The notes: generated by a model from the sequence alone, not told the origin. Positions 43,197 to 52,197 are shown, counted from the stretch's first letter. The stretch is 64,000 nucleotides of DNA from Amycolatopsis sp. NBC_01480 (GCF_036227205.1 NZ_CP109442.1:5642001-5706000), one strand, 5' to 3'. Translations and numbers: made by a program.

Positions 43197-44927
43197 GTGA
43201 CGTCGCCCACCGTGGCCGAGGCGCTGGCCGCCGGTCTGGCCCGCCATCACGTCACCACCATCTTCGGGCAGAGCCTGCCGTCGGCGCTGTTCCTCGCCAC
43301 GCCGCACCACGCGATCCGGCAGGTGGCCTACCGCACCGAGAACGCCGGTGGTGCGATGGCCGACGGCTACGCCCGCGTGAGCGGCCGCATCGGGGTGGTC
43401 GCCGCCCAGAACGGGCCCGCGGCGACCCTGCTGGTCCCGCCGCTCGCCGAGGCGATGAAGGCGTCGGTCCCCGTTCTCGCCCTCGTGCAGGAGGTGCCCC
43501 GGGCGAACCGCGACCGCAATGCCTTCCAGGAGTTCGACCACGAGGCGCTGTTCGCCTCGTGCGCGAAGTGGGTCCGGCGGCTGGACGATCCGGCGCGCGT
43601 CGACGACTACCTCGACATGGCGGTCGCGACGGCCTGCTCCGGGCGGCCCGGCCCGGTCGTGCTGCTGCTGCCGCGGGACGTGCTCACCGCTGCGGTACCG
43701 CCGGGGACGACCGCGCGGCGGGCCCGGCTCGGCACCTTCCCGCAGGATCCGACGCGCCCCGCGGCCGAGCCGGTCGCGCGGGCCGCGGAGCTCCTGCGCA
43801 CCGCGCGCCGGCCCGTGGTCGTCGCCGGGGGCGGGGTGCACCTCTCCGGCGCGAGCGCGGCGCTCGCCCGGCTGCAGGAGCGGGCGTCGCTGCCCGTCGG
43901 CACGACCACCATGGGCAAGGGCGCCGTCGACGAGCAGCACCCCCTGTCGCTGGGCATCGTCTCGAACTACATGGGCCGCGGCTCGACGGGCCGGCACGTG
44001 CGCCCGGTCGTGCAGGAGGCCGATGTGGTGCTGTTCGTCGGCACCCGCACCAACGAGAACGGCACCGACGCCTGGCGTGCCTTCCCGCCGGGGGCGACCT
44101 ACGTCCACATCGACGTCGACGCCGCGGAGGTCGGCCGCAACTACGAGTCCGTTCGGCTCGTCGGCGACGCCCGGCTGACCCTCGAAGACCTCTGTGCCGC
44201 GCTGGAGGCCGGGGACCTCGCCGCCCGCAAGGCCGCCCGCGTCGACGTCGTCGAGCGGATCGCCGGGGCGCGGCGGGCGGCCGACGCCGATCTCGCCCCG
44301 CTGGTCACGGGCGAGTCCGTACCGCTACGGCCTGAGCGGGTCGTGGCCGAGCTCGACGCCGTGCTGCGCGACCACGACGTCGTCCTCGCGGCGGACGCCA
44401 GCTACTCGACGATCTGGATGGGCAACCAGCTCCGGGCCCGCCGGGCCGGCCAGCGGTTCCTCGCCCCGCGGGGGCTCGCGGGGCTGGGCTGGGGCGTCCC
44501 GCTCGCCCTCGGGGCCCGGGTGGCCCGGCCCGACGCCGTCGTGGTCGCGCTGGTGGGCGACGGCGGTTTCGGCCACGTCTGGTCCGAGCTCGAGACCGCC
44601 GTCCGCGAGGACCTGCCGATCGTGGTCGTGCTGCTGAACAACGGCATCCTGGGTTTCCAGAAGCACGTGGAGCTGGTGCAGTTCGGCGCCCACACCAGCG
44701 CGACCGACTTCGCCTCGGTCGACCACGCCGCCGTCGCCCGCGCCTGCGGTGCCGACGGGGTGCGGGTGGACACCGTCGCCGACCTGGGTCCCGCGCTCGC
44801 CAAGGCCGTGGGGAGTGGCCGGCCGACCCTGGTCGAGGTGCTCTGCGACCCGGACGCCTACCCTCCGATCACGGCGTGGGACGAGGTGGGCGAGCGGGCG
44901 ATCCGCGGCACGGGGGGCGCCGCGTGA
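43197..44927 (+). CDS. Thiamine-diphosphate enzyme, acetolactate-synthase-like
   Basis: A 576-residue ThDP enzyme of the acetolactate synthase/benzoylformate decarboxylase superfamily. The N-terminal Pyr domain has the catalytic Glu (E48) in RTENAGGAMADGYAR, the central domain begins ARRPVVVAGGGVH, and the PP domain has GDGGFGHVWSELETAV with the metal-binding NNG at LLNNGILGFQK. Reactions in the family are decarboxylation or C-C ligation of 2-oxoacids. It starts at GTG and its stop overlaps the MBL gene by four bases. It may process a 2-oxoacid from the ring-fission pathway, but a biosynthetic-type acetolactate synthase role is unlikely in this context. Confidence 0.85.
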   Translation: MTSPTVAEALAAGLARHHVTTIFGQSLPSALFLATPHHAIRQVAYRTENAGGAMADGYARVSGRIGVVAAQNGPAATLLVPPLAEAMKASVPVLALVQEVPRANRDRNAFQEFDHEALFASCAKWVRRLDDPARVDDYLDMAVATACSGRPGPVVLLLPRDVLTAAVPPGTTARRARLGTFPQDPTRPAAEPVARAAELLRTARRPVVVAGGGVHLSGASAALARLQERASLPVGTTTMGKGAVDEQHPLSLGIVSNYMGRGSTGRHVRPVVQEADVVLFVGTRTNENGTDAWRAFPPGATYVHIDVDAAEVGRNYESVRLVGDARLTLEDLCAALEAGDLAARKAARVDVVERIAGARRAADADLAPLVTGESVPLRPERVVAELDAVLRDHDVVLAADASYSTIWMGNQLRARRAGQRFLAPRGLAGLGWGVPLALGARVARPDAVVVALVGDGGFGHVWSELETAVREDLPIVVVLLNNGILGFQKHVELVQFGAHTSATDFASVDHAAVARACGADGVRVDTVADLGPALAKAVGSGRPTLVEVLCDPDAYPPITAWDEVGERAIRGTGGAA

Positions 44928-45796
44928 CCGGCGGCGCGCGAGACCGGGTGACGGCTGACGGCGTTGTATTGGAACGAGTGTCCGAGCACGCCTGGTGGGC
45001 GCAGTGCGAGGGCTACCAGACCACCGCCGTGGTGTCGGGGACGGCGGCGCTCCTGCTCGACCCGCTGAGCGGCGGGCGCGGGCCGCGTGTCCGCGACGCC
45101 GTGCGCTCGGTGCTTGGGGCCGACGTCACCGCCGTCGCGTACAGCCATGCCCATCGCGACCACGCCGGCGACGCGGCCGAGCTGGTGGGGACCGCCGGCG
45201 GGGAGGTGGCCGTGCTCGCGGCCCGGGACTGCGCCGCCCGGCTCCCGCGCCTGCGGGGGACGGTCGCCCCGACCCGCCTCCTCGACGACGGTGAGGTCGT
45301 CGACTTCCACGGCGTCGCGGTCGAGGCACGCGTCGTCGGCGGCCACACCGTCGATTCGACGTGGTTCCGGCTGCCCGACGAGGGCGTCCTGCACCTGATC
45401 GACCTCGTCCACCCCGGTCAGGCCGAGTTCGACGGGTTCGGGATGGCCCCCGACCTCGGCGACTACCGCGCGGCGCTGCACCGCGCGCTGGAGGCCGACT
45501 GGCAGGTGCTGACGGCCGGGCACGGCCTCCCGGGTACGCGGGCTGACGTGGCGCTCGTCCTTGACTACTTCGCGGACCTGGAAGTGGCGGTCGCCGGTGT
45601 GCTGGACGCCCGGCCGCCGGCGGAGTTCGCCGACGCGGCTCCGCACAACTACGGCCGCATCGAGGCCCGGGTGGCGGCGGTGCAGGCGGACGCGGTGGCC
45701 GTGCTTACTCCGCGGTGGGGCGGCCTGCCCGGCTTCGGCGACGCGGCACCGTCCCACGTCAAGCGCATGTACTCGCACCTCGTCTGGTTCGGCTGA
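44924..45796 (+). CDS. MBL-fold metallohydrolase
   Basis: A 290-residue metallo-beta-lactamase-fold protein. The zinc motif is H75-A-H77-R-D79-H80 in YSHAHRDHAGD, with VGGHTVDSTW and LTAGHGLPGT giving the later His ligands. There is no signal peptide. Such proteins hydrolyse thioesters or lactones. It is translationally coupled to the ThDP enzyme (GTGA overlap), so it may hydrolyse a product of that enzyme. It ends 18 bp before the convergent racemase-like gene. Confidence 0.85.
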   Translation: MTGGARDRVTADGVVLERVSEHAWWAQCEGYQTTAVVSGTAALLLDPLSGGRGPRVRDAVRSVLGADVTAVAYSHAHRDHAGDAAELVGTAGGEVAVLAARDCAARLPRLRGTVAPTRLLDDGEVVDFHGVAVEARVVGGHTVDSTWFRLPDEGVLHLIDLVHPGQAEFDGFGMAPDLGDYRAALHRALEADWQVLTAGHGLPGTRADVALVLDYFADLEVAVAGVLDARPPAEFADAAPHNYGRIEARVAAVQADAVAVLTPRWGGLPGFGDAAPSHVKRMYSHLVWFG

Positions 45797-45813
45797 GCGG
45801 GGCCGGGGCGGCG

Positions 45814-46575
45814 TCAGGGTGCCTTCGGGTAGCTGTACCGGCGCCCGACACCGGCCGCGCCCGAGCGCAGCAGGCGGGCGAGCATCGCGGTGTGGGCGAT
45901 GGCCACCTCGACGCAGTCGAGGACGGGGACGCCGTCGACCGCGGTGATGTCGTGGGTGCGGGCTACCTCGGACAGGATGCCCTCTGCGGGGACGACGAGA
46001 TCGGCGCCGGCCTCGGTGGCGCTGCGGCAGGCGCGGACGAAGGCGTCGGGCAGCTCCCCGCCCCCGGCGGTGGCGTCGAGGGCGGCCGACACCGTCGCCT
46101 CGTCCGCGGGCACGTCGACCGGCAGGGCCACCACGTAGTGGTCGTCCAGGCCGAGCGCCGTGATCAGGTCCGTCGCCGTGCCCACCTGGTGCTCGTTGAG
46201 GCACACCAGGCCCACCCGCCGCGACAGCGACCGCGCGGTGAGCAGGACGCTCTCGGTCATCGACGTCACCGGTACGTCCACCGCGCTACGGGCCTCGCGC
46301 AGCAGCGGGGCGACGAACGACCCCATGAGGAACGCGTCGAACCCCCGGCCCGGGGCGGCCTCGACGTTGTCGAGCACCTGGGAGAGCGCCCGGTGGAAGC
46401 CGAGCGGGTAGCGCAGCACCTCCATCGGCGCGCGGTCCCCGTACGTTCCCGCCCGCAGGCCGTGCACCTCGACGGTCACACCGGGCGAGCCGGCCGCGGC
46501 GACGTGCTGGCGGAGCACGCGGGCGTACCCCGGAACCCGGTCGAGGTCGGTCATCGACTGATACCAGATCCGCAT
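45814..46575 (-). CDS. Asp/Glu/hydantoin-racemase-like protein lacking both catalytic Cys
   Basis: A 253-residue protein of the Asp/Glu racemase superfamily, of hydantoin-racemase length. The two active-site positions are altered: the first loop reads LMGSFVAPLL where the family has GCF, and the second reads VVPAEGIL where the family has a GCxGM-type motif. The Cys residues that are present lie elsewhere. A two-base racemase mechanism is therefore unlikely; it could be a decarboxylase- or isomerase-like relative (compare arylmalonate decarboxylase and maleate isomerase, which also belong to the superfamily). Operator site D lies 43 bp upstream, so it belongs to the aromatic regulon. Confidence 0.7.
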   Translation of the reverse strand: MRIWYQSMTDLDRVPGYARVLRQHVAAAGSPGVTVEVHGLRAGTYGDRAPMEVLRYPLGFHRALSQVLDNVEAAPGRGFDAFLMGSFVAPLLREARSAVDVPVTSMTESVLLTARSLSRRVGLVCLNEHQVGTATDLITALGLDDHYVVALPVDVPADEATVSAALDATAGGGELPDAFVRACRSATEAGADLVVPAEGILSEVARTHDITAVDGVPVLDCVEVAIAHTAMLARLLRSGAAGVGRRYSYPKAP

Positions 46576-46617
46576 GGGCGCCACGCTAGGGACCGCGGGG
46601 ATCACCCGGCGGCCGGC

Positions 46618-46634
46618 GATCCGCAGAGCGGAAC
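46618..46634. promoter_or_regulatory. Operator site D (GATCCG-N5-CGGAAC)
   Basis: One mismatch from the repeated palindrome. It lies between the divergent racemase-like gene (43 bp) and the alpha/beta hydrolase gene (78 bp). Confidence 0.5.
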
Positions 46635-46711
46635 GATCGGCCGCGGCGACAGCCGGGTGCGGGGGAGGGTCGCGGTTCGTGCGGGGCCGCCCGGCCCCGG
46701 GGAGGAGAACC

Positions 46712-47581
46712 ATGACGACCCGTCCCTACAGCAGCGTGTGGTCCGACTTGGCCCCGCTGCCGTTCTCCCAGGGATACCTGCAGGCGGGCCCGTACCGGAC
46801 CCGCTACCTGCACGCCGGCGGCGAGGACAAGCCGGTGCTGCTGATGCTGCACGGCATCACCGGGCACGCCGAGGCCTACGTCCGCAACCTCGCCGCGCAC
46901 GCCGAGCACTTCTCGGTGTGGGCGATCGACTTCATCGGCCACGGGTGGTCGGACAAACCCGATCACCCGCTGGAGATCCCGCACTACCTCGACCAGGTCG
47001 AGCACGTCCTCGACGCGCTCGGGGCGCGGAAGGCGTACTTCACCGGCGAGTCGCTGGGCGGGTGGGTCACCGCGAAGTTCGCGCAGACCCGGCCCGGCCG
47101 GGTCGACCGGATCGTGCTCAACACCATGGGCGGCACTATGGCCAACCCCCAGGTCATGGAGCGGCTCTACACCCTGTCGATGGAGGCGGCGAAGGACCCG
47201 AGCTGGGAGCGGGTGAAGGCCCGGCTGGAGTGGCTGATGGCCGACCCGTCGATGGTCACCGACGACCTGATCCGCACGCGGCAGGCGATCTTCCAGCAGC
47301 CGGGGTGGCTCGAGGCGTGCAAGGCGAACATGGCGTTGCAGGACCTCGAGACCCGCAAGCGCAACATGGTCACCGACGACGACTTGCGGGCGATCGCGGC
47401 TCCCGCGTTGGTGCTGTGGACCACCAAGGACCCGTCCGGCCCGGTCGACGAGGCACGGCGGATCGCCTCGCTGATCCCGGACGCACAGCTGGCGGTCATG
47501 GAAAACTGCGGGCATTGGCCGCAGTACGAGGACACCGCCACCTTCAACGGGATCCACCTCGACTTCCTGCTCGCCCGGTGA
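46712..47581 (+). CDS. Alpha/beta hydrolase, ring-fission-product hydrolase type
   Basis: A 289-residue alpha/beta hydrolase. The oxyanion motif is MLHGITGHAEAY, the nucleophile is in FTGESLGGWV, the acid in WTTKDPSGPVDEA and the His in NCGHWPQYED. The first 30 residues include the strand QAGPYRTRYLHAGG, as in C-C bond hydrolases of meta-cleavage pathways. GGAGGAG is upstream. It starts the run hydrolase-hydratase-dehydrogenase-aldolase, with 95 bp and operator E before the hydratase gene. That order makes it the likelier partner of the extradiol dioxygenase than the hydrolase at 40251-41066. Confidence 0.84.
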   Translation: MTTRPYSSVWSDLAPLPFSQGYLQAGPYRTRYLHAGGEDKPVLLMLHGITGHAEAYVRNLAAHAEHFSVWAIDFIGHGWSDKPDHPLEIPHYLDQVEHVLDALGARKAYFTGESLGGWVTAKFAQTRPGRVDRIVLNTMGGTMANPQVMERLYTLSMEAAKDPSWERVKARLEWLMADPSMVTDDLIRTRQAIFQQPGWLEACKANMALQDLETRKRNMVTDDDLRAIAAPALVLWTTKDPSGPVDEARRIASLIPDAQLAVMENCGHWPQYEDTATFNGIHLDFLLAR

Positions 47582-47618
47582 CGTCTACTCGTTGACCGGC
47601 ACCTTCGGCGGATGAGCC

Positions 47619-47635
47619 GTTCCGGGGGTCGGAAC
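47619..47635. promoter_or_regulatory. Operator site E (exact GTTCCG-N5-CGGAAC)
   Basis: An exact copy of the palindrome, 41 bp upstream of the hydratase start. It should control the hydratase-dehydrogenase-aldolase operon. Confidence 0.6.
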
Positions 47636-47676
47636 ACTGCGGTTCCACCGGGTGAACGTCCGGGCAGGGTGGCGTC

Positions 47677-48492
47677 ATGACCGGTTCGATCCTCACCGAC
47701 CAGATCGCCAAAGCGGCTCAGCGTCTGCAGGAGGCACAGCGGTCGCGGACCCCGTGCCCACCCGTGCGCGAGCACCTGAGCGATCACGGCGTGGCCACGG
47801 GGTACGCCGTGCAATCGGTGCTCACCCGCGCCCGGCTCGACGAGGGACGCCGGGTGGTCGGGCGCAAGGTGGGCCTGACCTCTCCCGCTGTCCAGGCCCA
47901 GCTCGGGGTCGATCGGCCGGACTTCGGCGTGCTGTTCGACGACATGGCCTGCGCGCCGGACCACCCGATCGACATCGGGCGGCTGCTGCAGCCGCGGATC
48001 GAGGCCGAGATCGCGTTCGTGCTGGCCGGGGACCTCGACCGGGACGACCTGGACGAAAACACCGTGCGCGCGGCGGTGGCGGAAGTGGCGCCCGCGTTGG
48101 AGATCGTCGACAGCCGGATCACCGGTTGGGACATCACCTTCGTCGACACCGTGGCCGACAACGCCTCCAGCGGGCTGTTCGTCCTCGGGGACGACCGCCA
48201 CCCGCTGGGCGACCGGGATCTGCGCGAGGTCGCGATGACCCTTGACGACGGCTCCGGCGTCGTCAGCTCCGGGAGCAGCGCCGCCTGCCTCGGCGACCCC
48301 GTCTCCGCGCTGCTCTGGCTCGCCCGGACCGCGTACGAACTCGGCGACCCGCTGCGCGCCGGCGAGGTCGTCCTGTCCGGGGCGCTGGGGCCGATGGTCC
48401 CGGTGCGGCCGGGGTCGCGGTTCATCGCCACCCTCACCGGCCTGGGCACCGTTCGCGCCGCGTTCACCGATCCGACAGGAGCCACGGAATGA
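47677..48492 (+). CDS. mhpD: 2-hydroxypenta-2,4-dienoate hydratase
   Basis: A 271-residue member of the hydratase/decarboxylase family (MhpD, BphH, HsaE). Family marks are [29 protein letters not shown], the metal-ligand Glu pair in [11 protein letters not shown], the third Glu in [12 protein letters not shown], and [16 protein letters not shown]. It adds water to 2-hydroxypentadienoate to give 4-hydroxy-2-oxovalerate. Its stop overlaps the start of the acetaldehyde dehydrogenase gene by four bases. The symbol marks the reaction step, not orthology to a particular pathway. Confidence 0.92.
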   Translation: MTGSILTDQIAKAAQRLQEAQRSRTPCPPVREHLSDHGVATGYAVQSVLTRARLDEGRRVVGRKVGLTSPAVQAQLGVDRPDFGVLFDDMACAPDHPIDIGRLLQPRIEAEIAFVLAGDLDRDDLDENTVRAAVAEVAPALEIVDSRITGWDITFVDTVADNASSGLFVLGDDRHPLGDRDLREVAMTLDDGSGVVSSGSSAACLGDPVSALLWLARTAYELGDPLRAGEVVLSGALGPMVPVRPGSRFIATLTGLGTVRAAFTDPTGATE

Positions 48493-49487
48493 CCGCCTCC
48501 ACAGCGACCGCGACGACCGCCCGCTGGGGCGACCCGGCCGAGACCCAGGTCGCGATCATCGGGTCGGGCAACATCGGCACGGACCTGATGATGAAGATCA
48601 TCCGGCTGTCCGGCACTCTGCAGGTCGCCGCACTGGTCGGGATCGACGCCGACTCCGACGGTCTGGCCCGGGCGCGGCGCCTCGGTGTCCCCACCACCGC
48701 CGAGGGGGTCGGAGGGCTGATCGCCCTGCCGCACTTCGAGAAGATCGCGGTGGTGTTCGACGCGACCTCGGCCGGGGCGCACCAGGCGAACGCGAAGGCG
48801 CTGGAGCCCTACGGCAAGGTCCTGATCGACCTGACCCCGGCCGCGATCGGGCCGTTCGTCGTGCCGACGGTGAACCTCGACAGCCACCGCGAGGCTCGCA
48901 ACGTCAACATGGTGACCTGCGGCGGTCAGGCCACGATCCCGATCGTCGCCGCGATTTCCGCGGTCGCCCCGGTGGCCTATGCCGAGATCGTCGCGTCGAT
49001 CGCGTCGCGGTCCGCCGGTCCGGGCACTCGGGCCAACATCGACGAGTTCACCGAGACCACCGCCCGGGCGATCGAAGAAGTCGGGGGCGCCGAGCGCGGC
49101 AAGGCGATCATCGTCCTGAACCCGGCGGACCCGCCGATGATCATGCGCGACACGGTGTTCTGCCTGGTCGGGGACGCCGACCCGGCCGCCATCCGGGCCA
49201 GTGTCGAGGCGATGGCCGGGCAAGTCGCCGGGTACGTGCCCGGCTACCGGCTCAAGCAGGAGGTCCAGGTCGACCCGGTGGCCGACGACGAGCCGCTCGC
49301 CACGCTCGTCGGCCCCGGCGTTCGGCCGCGGTGGAAGGTGTCGGTGTTCCTGCAGGTCGAAGGCGCCGCTCACTACCTGCCCGCCTACGCGGGCAACCTC
49401 GACATCATGACCTCGGCCGCGCTGCGCACCGCCGAGGAGCTCGTCCGCCACGCCGGAACTGGCCAGGCCGCGGAGGCCCTGCGATGA
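48489..49487 (+). CDS. mhpF: Acetaldehyde dehydrogenase (acetylating)
   Basis: A 332-residue acylating aldehyde dehydrogenase of the MhpF/DmpF/HsaG type. The NAD site is [17 protein letters not shown] at residues 22-37, and the catalytic Cys is C144 in [12 protein letters not shown]. Later conserved pieces are [16 protein letters not shown] [17 protein letters not shown] and [14 protein letters not shown]. It converts acetaldehyde with CoA and NAD to acetyl-CoA. It forms a channelled complex with the aldolase encoded next, with which it overlaps by four bases. The N-terminus is about 12 residues longer than in E. coli MhpF. Confidence 0.94.
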   Translation: MTASTATATTARWGDPAETQVAIIGSGNIGTDLMMKIIRLSGTLQVAALVGIDADSDGLARARRLGVPTTAEGVGGLIALPHFEKIAVVFDATSAGAHQANAKALEPYGKVLIDLTPAAIGPFVVPTVNLDSHREARNVNMVTCGGQATIPIVAAISAVAPVAYAEIVASIASRSAGPGTRANIDEFTETTARAIEEVGGAERGKAIIVLNPADPPMIMRDTVFCLVGDADPAAIRASVEAMAGQVAGYVPGYRLKQEVQVDPVADDEPLATLVGPGVRPRWKVSVFLQVEGAAHYLPAYAGNLDIMTSAALRTAEELVRHAGTGQAAEALR

Positions 49488-50506
49488 CCAACGCCGCCCC
49501 CCGCCTCTACCTCCAAGACGTCACCCTGCGGGACGGCATGCACGCCGTACGCCACCGCATGCGCCCGTCCGACGTCCGCCGGATCGCCGCCGCGGTCGAT
49601 GCCGCCGGCGTCGACGCGATCGAAGTCGCCCACGGCGACGGCCTGGCCGGGGCCAGCCTCACCTACGGGCCCGGCAGCAACACCGACTGGGAGTGGATCA
49701 CCGCCGCCGCCGAGGTCCTCCAGCACGCCGTGCTGACGACGCTGCTGCTGCCCGGGATCGGGACGTTGCACGAGCTGCGGAAGGCCCACGACCTCGGGGT
49801 CCGGTCGGTCCGGGTGGCCACCCATGCCACCGAGGCCGACATCGCGGCCCAGCACATCGGCGCCGCCCGCGAGCTGGGCATGGACGTCTCGGGCTTTCTG
49901 ATGATGTCGCACATGGCCCCCGCCGCCGAGCTGGCCGCGCAGGCGAAGCTGATGGAGCAGGCGGGCGCGCAGTGCGTGTATGTCACCGACTCCGGCGGCC
50001 GGCTGACGATGGGCGACGTCCGCGACCGGGTCCGCGCCTACCGCGACGTCCTCGACCCGGACACGCAGATCGGGATCCACGCCCACGAGAACCTGTCGCT
50101 GTCGGTGGCCAACTCCGTCGTCGCCGTCGAGGAAGGCGTCATTCGTGTCGACGCGTCGTTGGCCGGGCATGGCGCGGGTGCCGGCAACTGCCCGATCGAA
50201 GCCTTCGTCGCTGTCGCGGACCTGCTCGGCTGGAAGCACGGCGCCGACCTGTTCGCCCTGCAGGACGCCGCCGACGACATCGTCCGGCCGCTGCAGGACC
50301 GCCCCGTGCGAGTCGACCGCGAGACGCTCAGCCTGGGCTACGCCGGGGTCTACTCCAGCTTCCTGCGCCACGCCGAGCGCGCCGCAGCCGAACACGGCCT
50401 CGACACCCGCACGATCCTCGTCGAGGTCGGGCGACGCGGACTCGTGGGCGGCCAGGAGGACATGATCACCGACATCGCCCTCGACCTGACGCGGGCCAGG
50501 ACCTGA
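49484..50506 (+). CDS. mhpE: 4-hydroxy-2-oxovalerate aldolase
   Basis: A 340-residue DRE-TIM metallolyase. The catalytic start is [13 protein letters not shown] with R16, D17 and H20. The metal-binding pair is in [16 protein letters not shown], and [17 protein letters not shown] and the C-terminal tyrosine loop GYAGVYSSF complete the DmpG/MhpE pattern. It splits 4-hydroxy-2-oxovalerate to pyruvate and acetaldehyde, and the aldehyde passes to the coupled dehydrogenase. It is the last gene of the meta-cleavage run; only recombinase and IS debris follows. Confidence 0.94.
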   Translation: MTNAAPRLYLQDVTLRDGMHAVRHRMRPSDVRRIAAAVDAAGVDAIEVAHGDGLAGASLTYGPGSNTDWEWITAAAEVLQHAVLTTLLLPGIGTLHELRKAHDLGVRSVRVATHATEADIAAQHIGAARELGMDVSGFLMMSHMAPAAELAAQAKLMEQAGAQCVYVTDSGGRLTMGDVRDRVRAYRDVLDPDTQIGIHAHENLSLSVANSVVAVEEGVIRVDASLAGHGAGAGNCPIEAFVAVADLLGWKHGADLFALQDAADDIVRPLQDRPVRVDRETLSLGYAGVYSSFLRHAERAAAEHGLDTRTILVEVGRRGLVGGQEDMITDIALDLTRART

Positions 50507-50517
50507 CGGACGGCCGT

Positions 50518-50665
50518 TTGTCCGGGACGGACGAGGCCATCCATCTCTACAAGCTCGGCTGGTCCTTGGCGCGAGTCGGTGATCACGTGGGTGTCAACCA
50601 CGCCACTGTGCTGAACAAGCTGCGCGAACGAGGCATCCCCACCCGAGACACACCCACGGGTGACC
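50518..50665 (+). pseudogene. C-terminal helix-turn-helix remnant of a recombinase or regulator
   Basis: One frame reads DEAIHLYKLGWSLARVGDHV followed by NHATVLNKLRERGIPTRD, the terminal HTH of serine-recombinase or Hin-like proteins. No catalytic domain precedes it, because the aldolase gene ends 11 bp upstream. The following 240 bp to 50905 show no recognisable gene. Confidence 0.5.
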
Positions 50666-50905
50666 CTGCGCCGAAGCAGGTGGAACTCGATGACCCGGCC
50701 TGCGGCTATGTCCACTCGGTCAGTTTGGATGCGGCTTCTGTCGTTCACGTCGTAACGGTGGCCATCGGAGTTGTCGTCGGCCTGACCTTGTGTTCGGCTT
50801 CGGCAACGTCCTTAACCTCGCACTCGACTCGAAGCGCCAGTTCGGGTCGCGCCTCTCGTCGTACCCGCGGTCGACCTCGATGCCCGTCCAGTTGTTCGAG
50901 CATTA

Positions 50906-50942
50906 CATGAGGATCCTTGACTCAGCATTAAAGATCCTCATG
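50906..50942. terminator. Inverted repeat downstream of the TetR gene
   Basis: Ten-base arms (CATGAGGATC at 50906-50915 and GATCCTCATG at 50933-50942) enclose a 17-base loop, 29 bp beyond the TetR stop on the minus strand. It can act as a terminator; an IS end repeat is the alternative. Confidence 0.45.
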
Positions 50943-50971
50943 ACCCGCAACCGCCAGCTGGTCCTGCCCGG

Positions 50972-51571
50972 TCACGCCCGCAAGCCGTTGATCGCGGCGT
51001 CGACCGCGGCCAGGGCCGCCTTCCTGTCGAGACCTGCCCTCGAGACGAGCGAGAGGCCTTGGACCACGTACAGCAGTAGCTGGGCCTGGGCCTCAGGGCT
51101 GGCGCTCTCGGTGACTTCCCCGGCGGCCTGTGCGCGGCGCAGCGCGTCGGTAACGATGTCGGTGAACCGGCGATATGAGCGGACGACGATTTCCGTGGCT
51201 TCACTGTCGTGCGGTACGAGTTCGGCAGTCGTGTTTCCGACGAGGCAGCCGTTCGGCATCCCCACGTCGGAAATCAGTTCGTCCAGGCGAGCCGGGTGGG
51301 TCAGGATCTCGCGAAGCGCCGGGAGGAGTGGAGCAGTGTCGAGCGTGACGGTCAGGCGCCGCTCGTACACCTCCCAGTAGAGCCTGACGGCTTCGAGGTA
51401 GAAGCGGCGTTTGTCCCCGAACGTTCCGTAGAGGCTGCCGCGCTCGACGGCCAGTGCGTCGACCAGGTCTTGGATCGACGTAGCCCCGTATCCCCGGGAC
51501 CAGAACAGTTCGAGCGCGCGCTCCAAAGCCTTGCCTTTGTCGAACTCGCGGGGGCGTCCGGTTCGTGCCAC
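50972..51571 (-). CDS. TetR-family regulator
   Basis: A 199-residue TetR protein starting at GTG. Its opening [39 protein letters not shown] and [17 protein letters not shown] are typical of the AcrR subgroup that often represses a neighbouring SDR. The C-terminal domain contains [13 protein letters not shown], the TetR_C_16-like pattern. An upstream in-frame start would place the operator inside the coding region, so 51571 is chosen. It is divergent from a truncated SDR gene, and a 28-bp dyad lies between them. Its target gene is broken, so it may now regulate only itself. Confidence 0.87.
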   Translation of the reverse strand: MARTGRPREFDKGKALERALELFWSRGYGATSIQDLVDALAVERGSLYGTFGDKRRFYLEAVRLYWEVYERRLTVTLDTAPLLPALREILTHPARLDELISDVGMPNGCLVGNTTAELVPHDSEATEIVVRSYRRFTDIVTDALRRAQAAGEVTESASPEAQAQLLLYVVQGLSLVSRAGLDRKAALAAVDAAINGLRA

Positions 51572-51585
51572 GTCTCCGACTCTAC

Positions 51586-51613
51586 GACTTCTTGACAGTC
51601 CGTTCAAGAAGTC
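51586..51613. promoter_or_regulatory. TetR operator with 10-bp arms and overlapping -35
   Basis: GACTTCTTGA (51586-51595) and TCAAGAAGTC (51604-51613) form a perfect 10-bp dyad with an 8-bp centre. TTGACA at 51592-51597 overlaps it and could be the -35 of the truncated SDR gene at 51628. Binding by the adjacent TetR protein is inferred. Confidence 0.55.
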
Positions 51614-51627
51614 ATAGCGTCCCCCTC

Positions 51628-51987
51628 ATGACTTATGGAACGGACGCACAGAAGTCGATGAGCGCCGCTGTCGCGAAGGGTGAAGCAACGGAATTAACAG
51701 GCAGGACTGCACTCGTCACCGGATCCGGCGCGGTCGGCGGACTCAGGCATGCGACAGCCAGGGTCCTGGCCGCACAGGGCGCCGACGTGATCGTCACCGG
51801 CACCGATCCGGCGCGGTCACCGGCATTCGACCCGCAGGTTTACAAGCAGCGTCATGCCGTGGAATGCGGCATCAACCAGCTCAAACAACACCGGGCTGTG
51901 GCCACCCGCTACGACAAGTCAGCCGTGCGCTACGAAGCGACCGTTCACATCGCCTCCATCAATATCTGGCTACGACCACACATATGA
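51628..51987 (+). pseudogene. Truncated SDR fused in frame to an IS5 transposase C-terminus
   Basis: A 119-codon frame with an intact start and stop. The first 63 residues are the beginning of an SDR ([34 protein letters not shown]). At about 51817 the sequence switches without a frame change to the end of an IS5-family transposase: [20 protein letters not shown] followed by [16 protein letters not shown]. The SDR thus lost its catalytic Ser-Tyr-Lys part and more than 180 residues. A protein could still be made, but no known activity would remain. The TetR gene upstream keeps its operator. Confidence 0.75.
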
Positions 51988-51990
51988 AAC
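51817..51990 (+). mobile_element. IS5-family transposase, 3' fragment
   Basis: About 170 bp encoding only the C-terminus of an IS5-family DDE transposase ([20 protein letters not shown]). It is closely related to the C-terminus at 54950-55110. The catalytic Asp residues and both element ends are absent. Confidence 0.7.
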
Positions 51991-52197
51991 GCGCTCTAGC
52001 CTCGCGCCTTCACGAGATGGGTTGGCCGATGCTTGATCAAATCAAGCAGAGAGTACTTCTGACCTGCGACGATGGGCCTTGACTATGGTCCTGTCGGTTG
52101 CACGGACAGAAGCGCTCTCCAGGTGAGTTGCGCATCGGATCGTACCCGCGTGTCCGCGTCGAGGGCGGTGGCAGCGGGGCGGTCTTAGACTGGCACG

